The notes under the pieces are model-generated. The model was not told the DNA's origin. It was given only the letters and a program-made list of their open reading frames with translations, and ran no database searches. This document shows positions 41,380-49,699 of a stretch of 64,000 nucleotides of DNA, piece by piece. The stretch is from Vulcanimicrobiota bacterium (lineage in GTDB: Bacteria; Vulcanimicrobiota; Xenobia; Xenobiales; JADMJV01): assembly GCA_017307785.1 (NCBI GenBank), contig JAFKGI010000021.1, positions 62,001 to 126,000 of the forward strand. The letters are read 5' to 3'. A program made the translations under genes and the position numbers. Each line of letters opens with the position of its first letter. Positions within the stretch are counted from its first letter, which is position 1.

Positions 41380-43274
41380 CAGTCCGCCGCCCGATAGATC
41401 CCCAGAAGTCGGTAGAACGGACAGAAGGCTCGCAGGGCGTCGAGGGCCTGATGAAGCGCCTGAGGATCTTCGGGAACCTGGAGATCCGCAAAGAATCGAT
41501 ACTCCCAGGGCTTGCCGGGAATGGGGCGGCTTTCCAGACGGTGCAGGTTGATCTGGTGCTCGGTCAACTTGCCCAGCGCCTGATGCAATGCGCCGGGTTG
41601 GTCAGGGGTGTCAAAGATGATGCTGGCTTTGTCTCCGCCCTGGACGGGTGAGCCGCCGCGTTCCAGCACCCAGAAGCGGGTGAAGTTGCGCGGATGGCTC
41701 TCGATGCCTTCCTGAAGAACGTCCAGCTGTAACTGCTCGGCCACCTGACGGGCCGCGATGGCGGCCGCGTCCCGCAGGCCGTGCTTCTGGATGTAGTGGA
41801 CGCTACCGGCGGTGTCGTAGACGTGGAAGATCTCCCAGTCGGGGTGGGTGCGGAGGAAATCCTCGCACTGGGCAGCCGCCTGGGGATGGGCATAGATGCG
41901 CTTGATGTCTTCGAGTCGAGTGCCCGGATGGACGATGAGGCTATGGCAGATGCGTAGCGAGAGTTCGCCGACCACCTGCAGTTCCGGGTGCTCGAGAACC
42001 AGCTCGTAGTTGGGCTGCACGCTTCCGGCCAGAGAGTTTTCCATGGGCAGTACAGCATACTGAGTGGTGCCGCTGGCCACCTGAGCAAAAGTCTCGGCGA
42101 AGCTGTGACAGGGGACGGGTTCGACCGAACTGCCGAAAAACTGCTTGAGCGCGCGCTCACTGTAGGCACCCGGTTCCCCTTGATAGGCCGCCCGGGACTG
42201 ACCCTGGCGGGCCACCGTAACGGGCGCGGGCGTTCGACGGAACTCTTTGCCGAGATAGCGTCCCACCACCGGAGCGATGGCAGCCACATCGCGCATGACC
42301 TTTTCGAATTGATGCGGATACAGGCTCTGGGCTCCGTCGGACAGGGCTTCCGGAGGATTGGGATGGACCTCGATCATCAGCCCGTCCGCCCCACCGGCGA
42401 TCGCCGCCAGCGCCATGGAGGCAACGTAGTTGCGATGGCCGGTGCCGTGGCTGGGGTCGATAATGATCGGCAGATGGCTGAGTGCCCGAATGACGGGAAT
42501 GGAAGACAGATCCAGAGTGTTGCGGGTGCTCGGCTCAAAGGTCCGGATGCCGCGCTCACAGAGGATGACGCGCACACCGTTGCCTCCCGCCAGCACATAT
42601 TCGGCCGACATCAGGAATTCTTCGATGGTGGCCGAGAGTCCGCGCTTCAACAGCACCGGCTTGTCCGTCGCGGCCACCGCTTTGAGCAATTCGTAGTTCT
42701 GCATGTTGCGCGCGCCGATTTGAAACAGGTCGGTGTAGGCGGCCACCTGGTCGACATGGGCGGGGGAGACGACTTCAGTCACGATCGGCAGGCCGTGCAG
42801 CTGGCGGGCCTCGGCCAGGATTTCCAGGCCCTCCTGGCCCATGCCCTGGAAAGCATACGGGGAACTGCGAGGCTTGTAGGCGCCACCCCGAAGCACGTGG
42901 GCTCCGGCGGCTTTGACCTTGGAGGCGATGTCGAGCAGGCCGTCCCGTGATTCCACCGAGCAGGGACCGGCCATGACCACCAGCTGGGGTCCCCCGACTT
43001 CCCAGGAGCCCACCTTGACCCGACTGGTCTGGCTGTCCGTTCCGGCTTCGCGAGCGGCCAACTTGTACGGGCGGCCCACTTTGATCACCTGGCTGACACC
43101 GGGCAGTTGCTCGATTTCTCGAGTGTCTTTGGGCGTATGGCCAATGACCGCCAGCACCTGACGTTCCGTTCCCTGAATCAGCTTGGTTTCTAGCCCCTTA
43201 CGGGACAGTAGTGCCTGCAGCGATTCCAATTGGCCGGGTTGTAAGTCAGGGTTGAGAACGACGATCATAGCCAT
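41379..43274 (-). CDS. DAHP synthase-prephenate dehydratase fusion (AroF-PheA, no chorismate mutase)
   Basis: A 631-residue fusion from ATG 43274. Residues 1-70: ferredoxin-like regulatory domain of type I-beta DAHP synthase. Residues 80-340: DAHP synthase with metal ligands C105 (AGPCSVES), H276 (DPSHGTGH) and E302, catalysing PEP + erythrose-4-P to DAHP. Residues 361-535: prephenate dehydratase with GxxGAYSE and NFTRF (Thr532). Residues 550-625: ACT domain with PGAL and ESRP, the usual phenylalanine-sensing motifs. It thus joins the first step of the shikimate pathway with the Phe branch. No chorismate mutase segment is seen. A terminator-like hairpin sits in its leader; overlaps the Nudix gene. 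Confidence 0.9.
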   Translation of the reverse strand: MAMIVVLNPDLQPGQLESLQALLSRKGLETKLIQGTERQVLAVIGHTPKDTREIEQLPGVSQVIKVGRPYKLAAREAGTDSQTSRVKVGSWEVGGPQLVVMAGPCSVESRDGLLDIASKVKAAGAHVLRGGAYKPRSSPYAFQGMGQEGLEILAEARQLHGLPIVTEVVSPAHVDQVAAYTDLFQIGARNMQNYELLKAVAATDKPVLLKRGLSATIEEFLMSAEYVLAGGNGVRVILCERGIRTFEPSTRNTLDLSSIPVIRALSHLPIIIDPSHGTGHRNYVASMALAAIAGGADGLMIEVHPNPPEALSDGAQSLYPHQFEKVMRDVAAIAPVVGRYLGKEFRRTPAPVTVARQGQSRAAYQGEPGAYSERALKQFFGSSVEPVPCHSFAETFAQVASGTTQYAVLPMENSLAGSVQPNYELVLEHPELQVVGELSLRICHSLIVHPGTRLEDIKRIYAHPQAAAQCEDFLRTHPDWEIFHVYDTAGSVHYIQKHGLRDAAAIAARQVAEQLQLDVLQEGIESHPRNFTRFWVLERGGSPVQGGDKASIIFDTPDQPGALHQALGKLTEHQINLHRLESRPIPGKPWEYRFFADLQVPEDPQALHQALDALRAFCPFYRLLGIYRAAD

Positions 43275-43283
43275 GGCTTCCCT

Positions 43284-43311
43284 AAAAAGGGGGCGCAAAT
43301 CCTGCGCCCCC
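43284..43311 (-). terminator. Terminator-like hairpin in the aroF-pheA leader (possible attenuator)
   Basis: A perfect 9-bp stem, read on the minus strand as GGGGGCGCA/TGCGCCCCC with a 5-base loop, is followed by five U residues, then the ribosome site (AGGGA) and ATG only 9-10 bases later. It is correctly oriented to stop transcription just before the gene. Upstream, in frame, lies a short Phe-containing reading frame (Met-Phe-His-Phe...), which could serve as a leader peptide. Confidence 0.55.
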
Positions 43312-43349
43312 AAAGCGGGGTGGCGAGGACTGAAGTGGAACACGTGGTC

Positions 43350-43994
43350 ATGTCAGAACCCCGTATTCTCTACAGGGATGAGGACCTGGTGGCGGTCTAC
43401 AAGCCGGCCGGCCTGCTCAGCCATCCCAGCGCGGATCCTTCCAGACCGGATCTGGTGAACTGGTTACGCGCCCAGATCGAAGCAGAAAGACTGGTGATGC
43501 ACCATCGCCTGGATCTGGAGACTTCCGGCCTGCTGGTATTGACCCATTCGCTGCGAGCTTGCGCACCCATGGCTCAGGCCTTTGAGCAGAGGCGTATACG
43601 CAAAACCTACCTGGCAAGAGTGCTGGGCAAGCCGCCACGCCAGGGGCGCATCGATCAACCGCTGGCGGAAACCAGCGGGCGAGTGCGCGCGGATCGCCAC
43701 GGCAAAGAGGCGGTTACGGAGTTCCTCCGGCTCCAGCTGGAGGGGAATCAGGCATTGCTGGAGCTGCGCCCTTTGCACGGACGCAAGCATCAGCTTCGCG
43801 TTCACTGTCAGAGTCGAGGGTGGCCCATCACGGGAGACAAGCTTTACGGAGGGGCGGCCAGTAGCCGTCTGTGGCTGCACGCCTGGCGGCTGCAATTCGA
43901 ACACCCCGTGAGCGGCGAACCGCTGACGTTGGAATGTCCGACGGAAGAAGACTGGGGCTATTCGGCGGTGTCGCGACCGGCAAAGAGGCGCTGA
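43350..43994 (+). CDS. RluA-family pseudouridine synthase
   Basis: About 214 residues of the RluA family, which converts uridine to pseudouridine in rRNA or tRNA. The catalytic Asp block MHHRLDLETSGLLVLT and YKPAGLLSHPS, together with the C-terminal GRKHQLRVHCQSRGWPITGD, are typical. It lacks an S4 domain, like RluA itself. The start (ATG 43350) is chosen over earlier GTG codons because homologous sequence begins here. The RNA target is unknown. It stands divergent from aroF-pheA and overlaps a short gene at its 3' end. Confidence 0.9.
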   Translation: MSEPRILYRDEDLVAVYKPAGLLSHPSADPSRPDLVNWLRAQIEAERLVMHHRLDLETSGLLVLTHSLRACAPMAQAFEQRRIRKTYLARVLGKPPRQGRIDQPLAETSGRVRADRHGKEAVTEFLRLQLEGNQALLELRPLHGRKHQLRVHCQSRGWPITGDKLYGGAASSRLWLHAWRLQFEHPVSGEPLTLECPTEEDWGYSAVSRPAKRR

Positions 43995-44116
43995 TAGGTT
44001 TCCATAGCCCGCTCGATGGCTTCCATAACGGTCGAGTCGTCGGTCTGCGCCGAGGCGGTGTGGTCGTCGGCTTTCTGGCTCTGGCACAGTGCTTCGTAGA
44101 GATTGTGGCTGAACAT
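43958..44116 (-). CDS. Small hypothetical protein
   Basis: About 52 residues (MFSHNLYEALCQSQK... to LFAGRDTAE), helix-prone and hydrophilic. AGAGGG lies 9 nt before the ATG at 44116. It ends inside the 3' part of the RluA gene on the other strand (37-bp overlap). No family is recognised. It may be real, but the evidence is only the ribosome site and composition. Confidence 0.4.
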   Translation of the reverse strand: MFSHNLYEALCQSQKADDHTASAQTDDSTVMEAIERAMETYQRLFAGRDTAE

Positions 44117-44186
44117 TTGCTGATACCCTCTGACTTCGTGTTGTCTCTCTGTCCCCCAAAGATAGTCCTGAAGCCTTAAAGAACTT

Positions 44187-45614
44187 TTAAACAGCTTCTG
44201 GTTCCATGGTGCGCACGTAACTGAGAAGTTCACGGGCCATTTCATCTTCGACCTTCAACTGCTGATAGTCAAGAGTGACCCCGTAGAGATCCTGGAGCAG
44301 CAAGCACGGCCCTTGAGAGCGAAACTGCAAACCGGAAAAGAAGAATCCCATCTTCTCCAGCGGCTTGAGGATGTGGAACGTGTAGGGATCGTAAAGCGGC
44401 AGAGTCAGTTGGAAGCAGCGATAGTCCTGCATGCGCAGGTGCCGCGCGTAGGAGCGGATCCGGTCCAGGATCGCCGCCCCGTAGCGCTCCACGTGGATTT
44501 TGGCGGTTTTCCGCGGCGGACTTTCCTGAACCTTCAGGCGCGACTCGCCCGGCATCAGCTCCAGGCGGGCGGGTGGAATTTCGAAGTGGGCCTTCAATTT
44601 CAGATGCTGACAGATGGCTTCCAGCATGGCCCGGTGGCGGTTGGGAGCATAGAGAGGCCCGGTCAGTTCCAACGCTCCGGGATCGAGAGCGCGGTAGTAG
44701 CCGACCATGCTCTCGCGTTGATTGCTTTCGGTGGTTATGCCCTCGAAGCAAAAGAGGCTGGCTCCCAGAACGATGCAGCAGCATTGAAATTCCAGACTAT
44801 GCACGAGGCGCTGCGAATAGGGGTGACTGGTAACCGCATAGCAATGAAGGCTTTGCACTCCCTCGCTACGTGCCAGGTCCAGCAATTGCGGAACCATTTT
44901 GGAGGCGATCCCCTGGGAGCGGTAGGCGGGTTCCACAGCGGCGACTCCCGCCGTCACCAGGGTATCGCCGACCTGACTGCGTTCGTAAGCCATATGGCCG
45001 ATGACTTCGTTTTCCTGATTGACCGCCACCAGCGAGCGCATGCGTCCATCGCGGTTGAAGGCTTGAAGGCGATCGGGCAGATAGACCGCGTCCTGGACCG
45101 AGTAGGAATAGCCATAGGTGCGCCAGATACAGCGCGAAACGGCGCGGGCATCCGCCTCCTGGAACGGGCGGATCTCTTTCAAAGGGGACAGCGGTTCCTG
45201 GCTGGTCGGTGCTTCGTGGGGCTCGTCCGGCAAGACCGAAAAGTATTTGCGCAGACGAGTCTCTTTGCCGTTCAGTCCGAGGTTGGCAAATTCCAGGCGG
45301 TCGATCTGGCTTTCCAAGGCTTTCAGTCGGGCCGCTACCTGCGGTCGGGTCCACATCTCCTGGTCGAAGGGCAGTCCCTGGTCGGCCAGAACCAGCTCGA
45401 ATCCGCCGGGAATCATGCGGCAAAACAGCTGCAGGGTGGGGTCGTTCTGATGGAATTCTTGTCCGAGCAGGGCTTCCAGCAGTGGACCGCAGGCCTCCGC
45501 TAACCGGTTGGCCGCGTCGGATGAAATGCCGTAGCGAATCGAGATTTGCTCAACGAAGGCCTGAGCCGTTGGCGACCAGGCAGGATCGATCGGAATTTCC
45601 AGGCGCGGGCCCAT
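44187..45614 (-). CDS. Anti-sigma-type ATPase domain fused to GNAT acetyltransferase
   Basis: A 475-residue protein. About 10-95 resembles the HATPase_c_2/RsbW fold (SDAANRLAEACGPLLEALL; FELVLADQGLPFDQ as a DxGxxFD box). About 145-300 is a GNAT domain with VAVNQENEVIGHMAYE, AAVEPAYRSQGIASKMV (Q/RxxGxG/A acetyl-CoA loop) and YAVTSHPYSQRL. The remaining roughly 170 residues are beta-rich and unassigned. Such fusions could couple a nucleotide- or partner-binding switch to acetylation. The substrate is unknown. The stop of the ankyrin gene lies upstream on the same strand, six bases from this start. Confidence 0.8.
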   Translation of the reverse strand: MGPRLEIPIDPAWSPTAQAFVEQISIRYGISSDAANRLAEACGPLLEALLGQEFHQNDPTLQLFCRMIPGGFELVLADQGLPFDQEMWTRPQVAARLKALESQIDRLEFANLGLNGKETRLRKYFSVLPDEPHEAPTSQEPLSPLKEIRPFQEADARAVSRCIWRTYGYSYSVQDAVYLPDRLQAFNRDGRMRSLVAVNQENEVIGHMAYERSQVGDTLVTAGVAAVEPAYRSQGIASKMVPQLLDLARSEGVQSLHCYAVTSHPYSQRLVHSLEFQCCCIVLGASLFCFEGITTESNQRESMVGYYRALDPGALELTGPLYAPNRHRAMLEAICQHLKLKAHFEIPPARLELMPGESRLKVQESPPRKTAKIHVERYGAAILDRIRSYARHLRMQDYRCFQLTLPLYDPYTFHILKPLEKMGFFFSGLQFRSQGPCLLLQDLYGVTLDYQQLKVEDEMARELLSYVRTMEPEAV

Positions 45615-45619
45615 CAGAT

Positions 45620-46399
45620 TTAGTTGTTTTGAGCCTGCTTCAGATGGGATACGACCGACTCCCAGTCGCCCTTCTTTTTCTGTTCGGCCAGCTTGTCGGG
45701 GGTGTTTCCCTTGACGTCCGTTGCTTTCGGGTCGGCACCAGCCTCGAGCAATTTGTCCACCACCGCCAACTGGCCTTGAGCGGCGGCGCGATGCAGGGCG
45801 GTGGAGCCATCTGGACTCTTCAATTTCAGGTCACAGCCAGAGGCCAGCAGACTTTCCACGCAACCGACGTTTCCGGCCGCGGCGGCCAGCATCAGAGGCG
45901 TGGAGCCGCGCTTGTCCTGTGGGTCCTTCAGAATGCCGGGTCGGCTCAGCAGATAGTCGACGATCTCCTTCTGGTTCTTGTAGGCGGCCATGTGCAACGG
46001 GGTGTTCTGTTCGGCGTCCGGTGCCGTCAAAGAGTAGCCTTTGCTTTCCAGAAGCTGCAGTTGTCCCAGGTTGCCGCTGCTGACGGCCTTCATCACTTCC
46101 GGGCTGCCCATTTTGGCGGCAGCGGTTCCCGGTGCGGCATTTTCATCTTCGTCCGCGGCGCTACCGGAATTCTGGGCGGAAGCCTTTGAGCCTGACGACT
46201 TGCTCGACTTGCCTTTAGGGGCCGACTTGTTTTCCTGAAAGTCCGGTACCTGTTGAGGGTTGTTGCGAGAGTTCTCTTGCATGGTGCGGGCTTCAGCCTG
46301 GATTTCTTTGGCTTTTCGCATGTAGGCGGGAGGTTGTGCTTGGGCGGTGAGGGTTCCGGCCAGAAGAAGGGCCAGCAGGGTTCCAGCAGTCTTTCGCAT
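45620..46399 (-). CDS. Secreted ankyrin-repeat protein
   Basis: A 259-residue protein with a signal peptide (LLALLLAGTLTAQA), a Lys/Ser/Ala-rich low-complexity stretch (about 55-100), then at least three ankyrin repeats (NTPLHMAAYKNQKEIVDYLL, STPLMLAAAAGNVGCVESLL, STALHRAAAQGQLAVVDKLL) and a further partial one. Ankyrin repeats bind proteins; in bacteria these are periplasmic partners, for example of catalase, or secreted. It is immediately followed by the GNAT fusion gene and probably shares a transcript. Confidence 0.88.
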   Translation of the reverse strand: MRKTAGTLLALLLAGTLTAQAQPPAYMRKAKEIQAEARTMQENSRNNPQQVPDFQENKSAPKGKSSKSSGSKASAQNSGSAADEDENAAPGTAAAKMGSPEVMKAVSSGNLGQLQLLESKGYSLTAPDAEQNTPLHMAAYKNQKEIVDYLLSRPGILKDPQDKRGSTPLMLAAAAGNVGCVESLLASGCDLKLKSPDGSTALHRAAAQGQLAVVDKLLEAGADPKATDVKGNTPDKLAEQKKKGDWESVVSHLKQAQNN

Positions 46400-46455
46400 A
46401 GATGGAAACGTTCTCTCCTCTTGCTTTCAGGCCTGCATCCGGGCAAAATGGTCCG

Positions 46456-46905
46456 ATGTTCAAGCGCTACCTTCCCGAGTTTCTCGCCTCCATCGCGATG
46501 TCCGTCTTGTTATTGATCGGGTACGCCATGCGCGGGTCGATGGCCGGTCCTCCCCATGTTCCCAACCCCAAGGCTCGTGTGGAGCCCCGATTTTTGCTCG
46601 AGGTGGAGAATCCCAAAGGCACCCTTCGAGTCGGCAATCACGGGGAAGTCAGCGGTCTCCGAGAAGGCAAAATCGGCGAAACAGATTTTGTCGACCTGAG
46701 ATTGGCCGCTCAGCAGCTCAGGCCCGGCAGCAACGGTGGCAAGTGGAAGCTCCGCTTCTACGACGAGAAGGGGGCTCACGAAAATACCTTTGAACTGGAG
46801 AAAGCGGACCCGAACGTTCAGCACATCCTGGATAATCTGCGAATTCTCGGTTACTTAGATTTGCAGCCCGCGCACCAGAAGTCCGGCCAGAGCCGCGCCC
46901 AATAG
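46456..46905 (+). CDS. Single-pass membrane protein of unknown function
   Basis: About 149 residues: an N-terminal TM or signal-anchor (FLASIAMSVLLLIGYAMRG) and an extracytoplasmic soluble part with beta-strand pattern (RFLLEVENPKGTLRVGN, KWKLRFYDEKGAHENTF). No family is recognised. The 3' 51 bp overlap the convergent aquaporin gene. The ATG at 46456 is chosen because the membrane anchor begins there. Divergent from the ankyrin gene. Confidence 0.6.
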   Translation: MFKRYLPEFLASIAMSVLLLIGYAMRGSMAGPPHVPNPKARVEPRFLLEVENPKGTLRVGNHGEVSGLREGKIGETDFVDLRLAAQQLRPGSNGGKWKLRFYDEKGAHENTFELEKADPNVQHILDNLRILGYLDLQPAHQKSGQSRAQ

Positions 46906-47583
46906 CGGGCCTACCACGGGGATGAAAGCGTAGCCCCAATCAGAGGCGCCCTTGCCGGCAATCGGCAGGATGGCGTGAGCGATGCGTGGACCCAGGTCTC
47001 GGGCGGGGTTGATCGCGTAGCCGGTGGTTCCTCCCAAGCTTAAGCCGACACCCCAGACGAGCATCGCCACCAGGAAGGGTCCCAGCGCCGGCGAGGGACC
47101 GGTCGCGCTAACCGCCTTCGAGAAAATGGAGAGAATGACCAGCATGAGCACAAAAGTGCCGATGATTTCGCTGAGCAGGTTCCAAAACGGGGAGCGAATG
47201 GCTGGCGCGGTCGAAAAGCAAGCCAGTTTCAAATCCGCTTCTTCCGTCGGCGCCCAATGGGGAAAGAAATGCAGCCAGACCAGGCTGGCACCCACCACGG
47301 CTCCGGCCAGCTGGGCCGCCCAGTAGCCGGCCAGCTTGGAGAAGTCCCCGGAAACCACGGCGAAGCCCAGCGTCACTGCGGGGTTGAGGTGGGCATCAGC
47401 GCTGCCTGAAGCGATCGAAGTGAAGACGCCAGCCATCACGGCGAAGGCCCAGCCGGCGGTGATCACGATCCAGCCCGCATTGTTGGCCTTGGAGTCCTTG
47501 AGTAAGACGGAGGCGACGACGCCGTTACCCAATAGTATTAAAACGGTGGTGCCGAGAAACTCGCCGATCAGGGGGGATGTCAT
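46855..47583 (-). CDS. glpF: MIP-family aquaglyceroporin
   Basis: About 242 residues, six TM helices and the two half-helix NPA boxes: AHLNPAVTLG and YAINPARDLGPR. The second Asp (NPARD) and an overall glycerol-facilitator-like arrangement suggest glycerol or small-solute permeation rather than strict water specificity. The ATG at 47583 is chosen; the frame continues upstream without protein-like sequence. It follows the GH13 gene by 26 bp. No glycerol kinase gene lies nearby, so the symbol is tentative. Confidence 0.88.
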   Translation of the reverse strand: MTSPLIGEFLGTTVLILLGNGVVASVLLKDSKANNAGWIVITAGWAFAVMAGVFTSIASGSADAHLNPAVTLGFAVVSGDFSKLAGYWAAQLAGAVVGASLVWLHFFPHWAPTEEADLKLACFSTAPAIRSPFWNLLSEIIGTFVLMLVILSIFSKAVSATGPSPALGPFLVAMLVWGVGLSLGGTTGYAINPARDLGPRIAHAILPIAGKGASDWGYAFIPVVGPLLGAALAGLLVRGLQI

Positions 47584-47609
47584 GGCGGGCGGTTCCGCGC
47601 GCAACTCAA

Positions 47610-48758
47610 TTATCCTGGCGCCACCAAGGCGGCGCTGCGGGGTCCCAGCCACATCTCGAAATGCTCGCCGTGGGTCCAGTAGCGTGCCTGAGACACCAGA
47701 TCCACGTAAGCACCGGGTCGGAGTCTCGTCTGGAAGCGCCAGGGGTGGCCGGACTTGTTGATGGCCAGGGCCAGTTGATCGCCGGCCCGGGCCGCGACCT
47801 CATTGCGACCCGCCGCCACCCACTGCAGGGGGCGTCCGCCCGAGAGGCGGCGGAAAGTCAGACCGGCCTTGACCTCTTTGGCGCTCAGATCGCTGCCATA
47901 GACCAGCGGTATGCCCTCGGGTCGGGCCAGTAGATAAGCGTAGGCCAGCTGCCGGTCGCGCACATCCCCAATGCGGAAGTAATCGAAGGCGGAACGATTC
48001 TTGATCAGATCGTGGTGATTGACGAAGGGCACCGAAAGGTGCCCGCTCAGGGCCTGGGGCTGAACCAGCTGGCCCAGATCGCCGCCCGGGGCGAAGGCAC
48101 TCTTGATCGAACGGGCCAGGGGAAAATCGTAGGCACGCATGCTGCGGAAGTAGTCCGGCGGAAAGTCGCCGGGTTGGGCATAGACCAGCTCACCGAAAAC
48201 GAGCACTGGCGGTAGGCCGGCGAACAGATGAGGAAAAAGATGCGGGTCCATATGCTTGGCCGAGTCGATACGGAAGCCCCGCACTCCCAGGCCGAAGAGT
48301 CCGTGGATGTAGTCGCGCAGTTGCGCCCGCACCCATGGAGAGTCGGTGTTCAGAATGGGCAAACCGCGGCCTTTGCCCAGCATGTGCAGACCTCGGAAGT
48401 CAGGTGTGGAAAAACGGGGGTACTGGGCGGCTTCGATGCGCCCGCCGCGCGTGCGCAGATAGCGGCCCTCGTTGCTCAAATGGTGAATGACGGTGTCCAC
48501 CACGATAGCCAGCCCGCGTGTGGCGGCCTGGTCGCACAGCGTTTTGAGCTGAGTCAGGGTGCCCAGGGGACCCTCGATGCGAGTGAAATCCACCGGTTGA
48601 TATCGAGCCCACCAGCTTCGACTGGAGTGGCTTTTCTGAGGAGGGGAGATAAGGATGTGAGTCACTCCCAGCCGCTGCATTCGAGGTAAAGATTTGCGGA
48701 CCTGATCGAAGGTCTGGTTGAAAAGCTGCACGATGATCACGCCCAGGATCTTTCGCAA
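47610..48758 (-). CDS. GH13 alpha-amylase-family glycosidase
   Basis: About 382 residues of a TIM-barrel alpha-glucan enzyme. Conserved regions: I VVDTVIHHLS (usually DxxxNH, altered here), II GVRGFRIDSAKHM with the Asp nucleophile, III VFGELV with the acid/base Glu, and IV PFVNHHD with the second Asp. No signal peptide is seen and the short length suggests a cytoplasmic enzyme. The start is uncertain: TTG at 48758 or a GTG about six codons later (MIIVQLFNQ). It sits next to the aquaporin gene. The exact substrate (maltooligosaccharide, trehalose) is unknown. Confidence 0.85.
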   Translation of the reverse strand: MRKILGVIIVQLFNQTFDQVRKSLPRMQRLGVTHILISPPQKSHSSRSWWARYQPVDFTRIEGPLGTLTQLKTLCDQAATRGLAIVVDTVIHHLSNEGRYLRTRGGRIEAAQYPRFSTPDFRGLHMLGKGRGLPILNTDSPWVRAQLRDYIHGLFGLGVRGFRIDSAKHMDPHLFPHLFAGLPPVLVFGELVYAQPGDFPPDYFRSMRAYDFPLARSIKSAFAPGGDLGQLVQPQALSGHLSVPFVNHHDLIKNRSAFDYFRIGDVRDRQLAYAYLLARPEGIPLVYGSDLSAKEVKAGLTFRRLSGGRPLQWVAAGRNEVAARAGDQLALAINKSGHPWRFQTRLRPGAYVDLVSQARYWTHGEHFEMWLGPRSAALVAPG

Positions 48759-48835
48759 CGGCCGGCACTCGCCCCCCTGACCATATGGCTGGTGACAATC
48801 AAGGATCTTTCAGGCTCACCCACTAGACTAGCTGG

Positions 48836-49699
48836 ATGGACGCTACAAAACTCCTGGACGTATCCTGCTTTCAGCACGACCGTCGCTTCTCTCGAAACAA
48901 CGCGTTGGTGATGGCGACCCTGTGCGCGCTCTCTTACTACGCGCCGGAAGACCAGATGGAATGGGCAAAAAACCAGCCTGCCGTCCAGTCTCTGCATTTC
49001 CTGGATGTACCTGCTACGGGCACCCAGGTCAGCGTGATCGAGACCGAAAAAGCTCTGATGATCGCTCCGCGCGGCACTCCTTTGACGCTGGATCGCAGCC
49101 CGGGTGTGGCTCTTCAAGGCCAGGACCTGCTCAATGATTTGAATGCCTGGCCGGTCCAGAACTACGACGGTTCAGCACGCATTCACGCCGGCTTTAAGAA
49201 CGCCGCCGACGGGGTCTGGGAGCAATTGAAGCCTTTCTTGGAGCAAGCTCGCGCCGGTCATAAGGCGATTCACCTGGCCGGCCACAGTCTAGGAGCGGCT
49301 ATCGCGACCAATCTGGCCGATCGGATGCATCACGAACTGGGCGCTCTGCCCGAGACACTGACGACTTTGGGAGCCCCGGACGTGGGTTGGTCGGGAGAGC
49401 GACGCCATCTCCAGGAAATTGGCCTGGAAGAGCGCACTTTGCGCTTCGTGAACAACATCGACCCCGTACCCGGCGCGGTTCCCTTCGGACAACCTCTGGG
49501 ACAGACGGTTTATTTCGACCACCAGGGCGAAGCGCAACTGGGGGAGCAAGCGCATACTCTGGACCGCCTGAAAGGGCTGGCTCAGGCCGTGCGGAGCCTG
49601 GATTTCAATCCCCTGCAGGATCATTTCCCTCTGGAATATCGACGCTTGATCGGTAGGAAGAGCAATGCCGCCTTGCTGGACGGATTGAGCCAACCCTGA
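48836..49699 (+). CDS. Lipase class 3-like alpha/beta hydrolase
   Basis: A 287-residue serine hydrolase with the lipase-3 nucleophile elbow LAGHSLGAAIATNLA (Ser in GHSLG), preceded by HAGFKNAADGVWEQL. Candidates for the Asp and His are NIDPVPGAVPFG and the late HFPLEY. No signal peptide or TM segment. It would hydrolyse acylglycerols or other esters. The channel gene overlaps its 3' end, so the two may be co-transcribed. Confidence 0.85.
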   Translation: MDATKLLDVSCFQHDRRFSRNNALVMATLCALSYYAPEDQMEWAKNQPAVQSLHFLDVPATGTQVSVIETEKALMIAPRGTPLTLDRSPGVALQGQDLLNDLNAWPVQNYDGSARIHAGFKNAADGVWEQLKPFLEQARAGHKAIHLAGHSLGAAIATNLADRMHHELGALPETLTTLGAPDVGWSGERRHLQEIGLEERTLRFVNNIDPVPGAVPFGQPLGQTVYFDHQGEAQLGEQAHTLDRLKGLAQAVRSLDFNPLQDHFPLEYRRLIGRKSNAALLDGLSQP

